DNA of 64,000 nucleotides from NCBI GenBank assembly GCA_007922195.1, contig ML682024.1, positions 11,168,572-11,232,571 of the forward strand. Direction: 5' to 3'. Shown one piece after another: positions 57,761-64,000 of this stretch. The DNA comes from Podocnemis expansa (lineage: Eukaryota > Chordata > Testudines > Podocnemididae). Each line of letters begins with the position of its first letter. The stretch's first letter is position 1. Below the pieces are notes generated by a model. That model searched no databases. It worked only from the letters and a program-made list of their open reading frames with translations, and was not told the origin of the DNA. The position numbers were made by a program, and so were the translations under genes.

Positions 57761-60757
57761 GTGGGAGACCAGGGGGATGGGATGGAACTTGGGGGGTGCC
57801 GGGACTGTAACTACAGGGATAGAAGAGAGGATAATTGGAACATGTGGGGGGAATCAAATAACTTTCTTAGATGCTCTAATGAAGCCCTAATGCCTGAGGC
57901 AGGTGGGGGAGGTCAACACCAAAAGAAAATCCAGGGAGGTAGATACAATAGAATTGAATGTCAAAATGGGAAAGTAGGGCAATCAGCTGGGTATCTTAGG
58001 TGCCTATACACAAATGCAAGGAGCCTGGGAAACAAGCAGGAGGAATTGGTAGCACTAGCGCAGACAAAGAACTATGACATGATTGGGATAACAGAGACGT
58101 GGTGGAATAGTTTGCATGACTGGAGCTCTGCAATAGATGGGTATAGACTGTTCAGGAAGGACAGGCAGGAAAGGAAAGGGGGAGGAGTAGCGCTATATGT
58201 AAAGGAGCTCTATGACTGCTCAGAGCTTCATTATGAAAGTGGAAACAAGCCAGTTGAAAGTCTGTGGGTTAAGTTTAGAGGGGAGAGCAACAAGGGGGAT
58301 GTTGTGGTAGGTGTCTGCTACAGACCACCAGATCAGAAGGAGGAAGTGGATGAGGCATTCTGTGTACAACTAACAGAAGTTTCTAGAGCACAGGCCCTGG
58401 TTCTCATGGGGGACTTCAATTACCCTGACATCTGCTGGAAGGCCAATACAGCAGTGCACAGGCAATCCAGGAAGTTTCTGGAGAGTGTTGAGGACAACTT
58501 CCTGGTACAAATGCTGGAGCAACCAACGAGGGGCCTTGCGCCTCTCGATCTGCTGCTCACAAATAGAGAAGAATTTATCAGGGAAGTAGAAGTGAATGGC
58601 AGCCTGGGTAGCAGTGACCATGAAATGATTGACTTCAAGTTGATGATTAAAGGAAAGAAGGAAAGAAGCAAAACACAGACCCTGGACTTCAGAAAAGCAG
58701 ATTTTGTCTCCCTCAGGGAACTGATGGGCAGGATCCCTTGGGAGGCTGATCTGAAGGGGAAAGGTGTCCAAGAGAGTTGGGTGCATTTTAAAGAAACCCT
58801 GCTAAGGGCACAGGAAGATACAATTCCGATAAGGAGAAAGCACAGCAAATGTGGAAGGCGCCCACTGTGGCTTAACAGAGAGCTCTGCACTGAGCTGAAG
58901 CATAAAAAGGACGCTTACAGGAAGTGGAAGCTAGGACAGATGACTAAGGAGGCATATAAAGACATTGCTCGGGACTGCAGGGATAAAATCAGAAAGGCCA
59001 AAGGACAAATGGAGTTGCGACTAGCAAGGGATGTGAAGGATAACAGGAAGGGGTTCTACAAGTATATCAATAACAAGAAGAGGATCAGGGATGGTGTAGG
59101 TCCCTTACTGAATGGGGCAGGCATCCTCGTGACAGAGGATGAGGAAAAAGCTGAAGTGCTCAATGCTTTTTTTACTTCAGTTTTCACAAGCAGGGTCAGC
59201 TCCCAGCCCACTACACTAGGTACGGGGGACTGGGGAGAAGAAGAGAGGCCCTTGGTGACAAAAGGTCAGGTTAGGGACTGCTTAAAGAAACTAGATGTGC
59301 ACAAGTCCATGGGGCCGGATGAACTGCATCCGAGGGTGCTGAGGGAGCTGGCTGATGAGATAGCAGTACCGTTGGCCATTATCTTTGAAAACTCGTGGCG
59401 AACGGGGGAGGTGCCAGAGGACTGGAAAAAAGCAAATATAGTACCTATCTTCAAGAAAGGCAAAAAGGACGATCCAGGGAATTACAGACCTGTCAGCCTC
59501 ACCTCAATCCCTGGAAAAATCATGGAGCAGCTTCTCAAAGAATCCATCCTGAAACACTTGGAGGAACGTAGAGTAATCAGGAACAGTCAGCATGGATTTA
59601 CCAAGGGTAAATCATGCCTGACCAACCTCATCGCCTTCTATGATAAGATGACTGGATTTGTGGATGCGGGAAGAGCCGTTTATGTGATATACCTTGACTT
59701 TAGCAAGGCTTTTGATACGGTTTCCCACAGCATTCTCATTGGCAAATTAAGGAAGTATGGGTTAGATGCATGGACTGTAGGGTGGATAGAAAACTGGCTA
59801 CAACAACGGTTTCAGCGCGTAGGAATCAATGGCTCCATGTCAAGTTGGCAGGCAGTAACAAGTGGTGTGCCCCAGGGGTCGGTCCTGGGGCCAGTTCTGT
59901 TCAATGTTTTCATTAATGATCTGGATGATGGGATAGATTGCACACTTAGTAAGTTTGCAGATGATACCAAACTGGGGGGAACGGTAGACACCCTAGAGGG
60001 CAGAGACAGGATTCAGGGAGACCTAGACAAACTGGAGCAGTGGGCCAAGAGGAATCTCATGAGGTTCAACAAGGATAAGTGTAAAATCCTGCACTTGGGA
60101 CGAAAAAACCCCATGTACTGCTACAGGCTGGGGAGTGATCAGCTAAATAGCAGCACTGGAGAAAAGGACCTGGGAGTCATGGTGGATGGGAAGCTGGATA
60201 TGAGTCAGCAGTGTACTCTTGCTGCCAAAAAGGCCAATGGCATACTGGGCTGCATCAGAAGAAGTGTTGCCAGCAGATCAAGGGATGTGATCATTCCCCT
60301 CTATTCTGCACTAGTGAGGCCACATCTGGAATACTGTGTCCAGTTTTGGGCTCCCCACTACAAAAAGGACATGGACAAATTAGAGAGAGTCCAGAGGAGG
60401 GCAACCAAAATGATCAAAGGGCTGAAGCACAAGCCCTATGAAGAAAGACTGAAGGAACTAGGCTTATTTAGCCTGCAGAAGAGAAGACTGAGGGGGGATT
60501 TGATAGCAACCTTCAACTACTTGAAGGGTTGCTCCAAGGAGGAGGGAGCTCGACTGTTCTCGGTAGTAACAGAGGGCAGAACGAGAAGCAATGGCTTCAA
60601 GTTACAGCTGGGGCGGTCCAGGCTGGATATTAGGAAAAACTTCCTTACTAGGCGAGTGGTGAAGCATTGGAATAAGCTGCCTAGGGAGGTGGTGGAATCT
60701 CCATCTCTGGAGGTGTTCAAGTCCCAGCTGGACAAAACCCTGAGTGGGATGATCTAA
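57761..60757 (+). CDS. CR1 ORF2 protein: endonuclease and reverse transcriptase, 998 aa
   Basis: The ORF starts 44 bases after the ORF1 stop, in another frame. The apurinic-like endonuclease begins near residue 80 ([15 protein letters not shown] with the catalytic Asn, then GITETWW with the catalytic Glu, then MGDFN and GSSDHEMI). The reverse transcriptase has [30 protein letters not shown] and FADD at 732-735, the metal-binding motif. The C-terminal part ends with a basic region and HWNKLP. It nicks target DNA and copies its own RNA there. No stop or frameshift is seen, and the first 60-70 residues may be dispensable. The true start codon is uncertain. Confidence 0.9.
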   Translation: MGDQGDGMELGGCRDCNYRDRREDNWNMWGESNNFLRCSNEALMPEAGGGGQHQKKIQGGRYNRIECQNGKVGQSAGYLRCLYTNARSLGNKQEELVALAQTKNYDMIGITETWWNSLHDWSSAIDGYRLFRKDRQERKGGGVALYVKELYDCSELHYESGNKPVESLWVKFRGESNKGDVVVGVCYRPPDQKEEVDEAFCVQLTEVSRAQALVLMGDFNYPDICWKANTAVHRQSRKFLESVEDNFLVQMLEQPTRGLAPLDLLLTNREEFIREVEVNGSLGSSDHEMIDFKLMIKGKKERSKTQTLDFRKADFVSLRELMGRIPWEADLKGKGVQESWVHFKETLLRAQEDTIPIRRKHSKCGRRPLWLNRELCTELKHKKDAYRKWKLGQMTKEAYKDIARDCRDKIRKAKGQMELRLARDVKDNRKGFYKYINNKKRIRDGVGPLLNGAGILVTEDEEKAEVLNAFFTSVFTSRVSSQPTTLGTGDWGEEERPLVTKGQVRDCLKKLDVHKSMGPDELHPRVLRELADEIAVPLAIIFENSWRTGEVPEDWKKANIVPIFKKGKKDDPGNYRPVSLTSIPGKIMEQLLKESILKHLEERRVIRNSQHGFTKGKSCLTNLIAFYDKMTGFVDAGRAVYVIYLDFSKAFDTVSHSILIGKLRKYGLDAWTVGWIENWLQQRFQRVGINGSMSSWQAVTSGVPQGSVLGPVLFNVFINDLDDGIDCTLSKFADDTKLGGTVDTLEGRDRIQGDLDKLEQWAKRNLMRFNKDKCKILHLGRKNPMYCYRLGSDQLNSSTGEKDLGVMVDGKLDMSQQCTLAAKKANGILGCIRRSVASRSRDVIIPLYSALVRPHLEYCVQFWAPHYKKDMDKLERVQRRATKMIKGLKHKPYEERLKELGLFSLQKRRLRGDLIATFNYLKGCSKEEGARLFSVVTEGRTRSNGFKLQLGRSRLDIRKNFLTRRVVKHWNKLPREVVESPSLEVFKSQLDKTLSGMI

Positions 60758-60844
60758 TGGGAGTGGTCCTGCTTTTTTTGGCAGGGGGTTGGACTAGATG
60801 ACCTCGTGGGGTCCCTTCCAACCCTATGATTCTATGATTCTATG

Positions 60845-60935
60845 AAAAAGAACACGTACAGAATCCTGCACTTAGGATGGAAGAATCCCATGCACTGCAA
60901 CAGAGTGGGGACCAATAGCTAGGCAGCCATTTGGC
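60845..60935 (+). repeat. Old CR1 copy, part 2
   Basis: AATCCTGCACTTAGGATGG and CCCATGCACTGCAAC continue the old CR1 from the break at 56243 (compare 60088-60125 in the young element). It is truncated soon after by the MITE-like sequence at 60943. Confidence 0.8.
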
Positions 60936-60942
60936 AAACAAA

Positions 60943-61309
60943 GGCTATGCTTACACTTAACAAATTAATTTGAAATAGTAATTTTGAAATAACTGTTTCA
61001 CTTTTAATTCAAAATAATTATTCCAAATTACAACTCTTTTGAATGTATTATTTTGAATTAGGAGTCCAATGAAGACTCTCTAATTCAAAATAGGGGAAGG
61101 CAGGCAAAAGAATAGGACCATTATTTCAAAATAAGCTATTCTGTGGCTTAGAATGGCTTATTTTGAAATAATAATTTTGATTTAAGCGCTATATTGAAAT
61201 AAAGGCAGGTTTTATTATTTCAAAATAGCACTTTGTTATTTCAAAATAACAAAATGCTCATTTCAAAATAACAAAATGCATGTGTGCATGGGGAAAAAAA
61301 AGTTATTTT
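60943..61309. mobile_element. Harbinger-like MITE, partial, cut by the Gypsy element
   Basis: It begins GGCTATGCTTACACTTAAC and is filled with TTATTTTGAAATAA and AATTCAAAAT palindromes. No matching right terminus is found before the LTR at 61310, so the rest may lie beyond the Gypsy element, outside the window, or may be deleted. Confidence 0.55.
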
Positions 61310-61495
61310 TGTAGCGTTTTAAGGGAGATTATAATCCAATAAGGAGAACAGCCTGTTCAGAGCTGTATAAGAATTCTTTATTGAAAGAGAACTGAGAGAG
61401 AGAGAGGAGACAGACAGGATTTCCTAGCACCTAAACAACTCTCCCATTTATCACTATGGCAACCCCAATGACCCTAGGTAGTCCAAAACACCACA
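61310..61495 (-). repeat. 3' LTR of Ty3/Gypsy element, about 186 bp
   Basis: Read on the minus strand it begins TGTGGTGTTTTGGACTACC and ends AAAACGCTACA, that is TG...CA. It has AATAAA (61377-61382, minus strand). On the minus strand it follows a purine tract AGAGGGGGAGG (61500-61510), the expected primer site for plus-strand synthesis. The paired LTR is outside the window, so the boundaries are inferred. Confidence 0.65.
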
Positions 61496-61499
61496 TATT

Positions 61500-61510
61500 C
61501 CTCCCCCTCT
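61500..61510 (-). other. Polypurine tract of the Gypsy element
   Basis: AGAGGGGGAGG on the minus strand, four bases before the inferred LTR start. A second purine-rich run (minus strand GGGGGGGGAGGGC) lies near 61535-61547. Confidence 0.55.
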
Positions 61511-61647
61511 AATGAACACCCTCCACAGAATAAAGCCCTCCCCCCCCGAAAGAATAAGAACTAAACTAGGAGATGAGAGTAGACTGCCCCATCTCCAGCA
61601 AACCCCCGGGGAATTATTCTGCCCCATGAAGAGGGGGTCACCGCTAG

Positions 61648-63483
61648 CTAAAGATCCAGCCAATTAGGAGGCCTTCTGTCGCGAGGTGGATTACGGCAAA
61701 CTTCTGGTGTGCTCACCCCACAAGGTGGTATTGGTGGTGGTGGGATCACAGGTACAGGGGAAGTAGCTGGAACCGGAGAGAATGTTGTGTCCAGTTGGTC
61801 CAGGGAGGCAGAAGGCGTTGAAGGGGTGGCTGGAGCAGGAGAGACAGAAATAGTAGTTTCATGCTCTGATGTTGTATCATCAGTAAGGGTGAAGTCAGAT
61901 ATGTCTGCTGAAGCTGCATCTTCTGGGTGGATATGACGGAAAAGAAGCTGATCTACATGCCATCGCCAAACTAGGCCACTCGCTGTCTGGACAGAGTAGG
62001 AAACAGGTCCTGTTTGGGCAATGACCGTTGCTGGGACCCATTTAGCTCCTGAAGCATAGTTTTGTGCAAGAACTGGCTGTCCAATACTGAAGGTGCGGCC
62101 CTTTGTTCTTGGTGAATGTCTGCTGACCTGGTCCTGCTCTTGGTGTTGAACCACTTGCTGTGTGTCTCGTGGTTTCAACAAATCAAAGGAAGAGCGCAAC
62201 TGCCATCCCATCATAAGAAAAGCTGGAGATGCCTTAGTTGTAGCCTGTGGAGTGTTTCTGTAGGACAACACAAAGTTGTCCAAACGCTTATGAAGAGGTG
62301 AATGTCCCTTTGCAGATTTTAGAGCTTGCTTCATAGTCTGTACAAACCTTTCAGCAAGCCCATTGGTGGAAGGATGATATGGTGCTGACCTGATCTGATG
62401 TATTCCATTGGCCTTCATAAAAGTTTCAAAATCCTGAGAAACAAATTGTGGTCCATTGTCACTCACCAGCTGTTCTGGAAGACCATAACGACTAAAAAAG
62501 CCATGCAGGGTCTGAATAATGGCTTCTGTAGTAGTGGACTGCATTACAGAGACTTCTGGCCATTTTGAATGGGCATCCAAAGCAATTAAAAACATACATC
62601 CTTCAAATGGGCCAGTAAAATCAACATGGATATGTTGCCATGGCCTTTCAGGCCAATCCCATAGGTGAAGAGGTGCCAACTGAGGTGTGTTCCGGACGCT
62701 CTGGCATGAGGTACAAGCTCTAGCCATTTCTTCAATGGCCCTGTCTAAGCCTGGCCACCAGAAATAGCTCCGTGCAATTTCTTTCATGTGCACTATGCCG
62801 CAGTGACTTGAATGGAGCCGTTCCAACAAACGTGGTCTTAATGAAGGTGGGATAATGACACGCATGCCCCACAACAAACACCCGGATTGGGTCGATAACT
62901 CTGTCCTCCTAGACACATACGGGCAGAGGTCAGGAGAGACCTGAGAGTCAGGTAAGAACGTTCCATGCATCACAAAATCCATAACTCGTGAGAGTACTGG
63001 GCCAACCCGTATTGCTTTCTTCACTTGAGAAGCCATGACGGGTGTGTTTTCCACCTGTTCAAAGTAAAAGATTCCTTCCTGGCCCAGATCCTGACGGTGT
63101 GCCAATAAGGGTAGCCTTGAAAGGCCATCAGCATTGCAATGCAAAGAGGATTGCCTGTACTTGATTTCATATGTGTATCCAGAAAGTATCAATGCCCATC
63201 GTTGCATCCGGCTAGCAGCCAAATGTGGGATGCCTGTGTCTGGCCCCAAAATTGATGTCAGGAGTCGATGGTCAGTGAGAAGTGTGAACTTCTTTCCCCA
63301 CAGGTACTGGTGAAATTTCCGAACACCAAAAACAATGCCCAGTGCTTCGCATTCAATTTGGGCATAATTAGTTTCGGCCTTAGTCAAGGAGCGTGAAGCA
63401 AAAGCAATTGGCCTCTCTTCACCAGAAGGCATAATATGTGACAATACAGCCCCAACTCCATAAGGAGAGGCATCACAAGCCAA
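61648..63483 (-). CDS. Gypsy pol: RNase H and integrase part, 611 aa
   Basis: The frame opens in RNase H (ACDASPYGVGAVLSH, FASRSLTKAETNYAQIECEA, LLTDHRLL). Next comes an HHCC zinc finger region (HCGIVHMKEIARSYFWWPG...ACTSCQ) and an integrase core with HVDFTGP (first Asp), VSDNGPQFVS (second Asp) and NGLAERFVQTMK (Glu). A GPY/F-like module (GPVSYSVQTASGLVWRWHVDQL) and a Ser/Thr/Pro-rich tail ending RDRRPPNWLDL close it. There is no chromodomain and no env gene before the LTR. The catalytic residues are intact. It is separated from the RT frame by a frameshift near 63480. Confidence 0.85.
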   Translation of the reverse strand: MACDASPYGVGAVLSHIMPSGEERPIAFASRSLTKAETNYAQIECEALGIVFGVRKFHQYLWGKKFTLLTDHRLLTSILGPDTGIPHLAASRMQRWALILSGYTYEIKYRQSSLHCNADGLSRLPLLAHRQDLGQEGIFYFEQVENTPVMASQVKKAIRVGPVLSRVMDFVMHGTFLPDSQVSPDLCPYVSRRTELSTQSGCLLWGMRVIIPPSLRPRLLERLHSSHCGIVHMKEIARSYFWWPGLDRAIEEMARACTSCQSVRNTPQLAPLHLWDWPERPWQHIHVDFTGPFEGCMFLIALDAHSKWPEVSVMQSTTTEAIIQTLHGFFSRYGLPEQLVSDNGPQFVSQDFETFMKANGIHQIRSAPYHPSTNGLAERFVQTMKQALKSAKGHSPLHKRLDNFVLSYRNTPQATTKASPAFLMMGWQLRSSFDLLKPRDTQQVVQHQEQDQVSRHSPRTKGRTFSIGQPVLAQNYASGAKWVPATVIAQTGPVSYSVQTASGLVWRWHVDQLLFRHIHPEDAASADISDFTLTDDTTSEHETTISVSPAPATPSTPSASLDQLDTTFSPVPATSPVPVIPPPPIPPCGVSTPEVCRNPPRDRRPPNWLDL

Positions 63484-64000
63484 CTATAGGGGGCAAGGAT
63501 GGGTCAAAATGTGTCAGAACCCTAGAGTTTACCAGTGAGCGTTTAGCTTTATTAAATGCAACATCACAGGCTTCAGTCCAGTTCCAGGCCTTTTTCAGCC
63601 CCAGAAGCTCATGTAGGGGTTTCAGGAGCATCGCTAATTGTGGAATAAACTTGCCATAATAGTTTAGTAAGCCTAAAAAAGAGCGAAGTTGGCTTACGTT
63701 CTGAGGTAGCGGAGCATCCACAATAGCCTTAACCTTGGCTGGAGACTTATGGAGACCATCAGCATCAATTATATATCCTAAATATTCAACTGAGGGCTGG
63801 GAAAACTTACATTTGTCTCTGTGAACACGTAGACCATCCTCTTCCAGTCTTTGCAGAGTAGCTTCCAAGTTCGTATGGTGTTCCTCCTCATTTTTGCCAG
63901 TGACCAGGATGTCATCCAGATAGCACTGTACTCCGGATAAACCACTCAAAATCTGATCCATTGCCCTTTGGAACAAAGCTGGGGCTGAAGTAATGCCGAA
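63473..64000 (-). pseudogene. Gypsy pol: reverse transcriptase part, partial and frameshifted
   Basis: The frame enters from the window edge (FGITSAPALFQRAMDQ) and contains CYLDDILVTG with the YxDD motif, CKFSQPSVEYLGYIID, and LRSFLGLLNYYGKFIPQ, then the connection to RNase H. It ends at a stop (63473-63475) one base out of frame with the RNase H-integrase frame, so the polyprotein is broken here by an indel of one base (or two). The upstream RT, protease and gag are outside the window. Confidence 0.8.

Larger units (their letters stand above)
56244..60844 (+). mobile_element. Full-length CR1 LINE, 4.6 kb, both ORFs open
   Basis: It contains a 5' UTR, ORF1 (56652-57716), ORF2 (57761-60757) and a short 3' UTR ending CCAACCCTATGATTCTATGATTCTATG. 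It is flanked by AAAAAG (56238-56243 and 60845-60850), a 6-bp duplication, and sits inside an older CR1 whose text is continuous when the element and one AAAAAG are removed. The open frames, complete 5' end and microsatellite-type 3' end indicate a young insertion that may have been mobile recently. Confidence 0.9.

Overview
This is a repeat-dense vertebrate nuclear window, most like a turtle or crocodilian. The evidence is a full-length CR1 LINE with the ATTCTATG-type 3' end, many Harbinger-like MITEs, hAT elements with 8-bp target duplications, a DIRS-like relic and a Ty3/Gypsy element. I cannot choose between turtle and crocodilian from sequence alone. No tRNA, rRNA, CRISPR array, operon or bacterial-type gene is visible.

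The only host gene I can support lies on the + strand and ends at 51983. It is a butyrophilin/B-G-like immunoglobulin-superfamily receptor. Its parts are a possible short linker exon (15687-15722), a transmembrane exon (22418-22528), a series of very small cytoplasmic exons of 21 to 36 bp, a short WRR-type exon (51040-51066), and a B30.2 (PRY-SPRY) exon with stop codon (51454-51983) followed by AATAAA. Every exon is phase 1-1 and a multiple of three. Spliced in order they read without a stop and give heptads with Leu at the same position. The Ig ectodomain exons, signal peptide and promoter were not found and probably lie upstream of the window.

The 33-50 kb part of the gene was built by tandem duplication of a multi-kb intron-exon unit. 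Two long copies (about 33.1-38.4 and 38.7-44.5 kb), a more diverged one (44.9-48.9 kb) and a remnant (49.7-50.05 kb) are visible. The heptad exons were multiplied this way, and one copy has lost an exon. Insertions private to one copy (a MITE in unit 2; an LTR-like block and a hAT element in unit 3) give relative dates.

Region by region: 1-15.7 kb is intronic or intergenic with MITEs (1.5-2.0, 2.1-2.4, 8.0-9.2 kb) and hAT elements (5.3, 6.0, 9.4 kb). At 16.9-20.6 kb lies a 3.7 kb Harbinger/PIF element with a decayed Myb-like gene and a decayed transposase gene facing each other; it looks like the relative from which the MITEs derive. The 22-32 kb part holds the transmembrane and first cytoplasmic exons among old CR1 pieces, hAT and foldback repeats and GAAA microsatellites, one of which contains an assembly gap. 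The 33-50 kb part is the duplicated block, and 51-52.2 kb is the 3' end of the gene. At 52.5-55 kb are a pogo/mariner-like element and a MITE nested in a foldback repeat. At 55.5-61 kb an intact CR1 (56244-60844) is nested inside an older CR1. From 61.3 kb to the window end is a minus-strand Ty3/Gypsy element (3' LTR, integrase, RNase H, RT) that runs off the edge.
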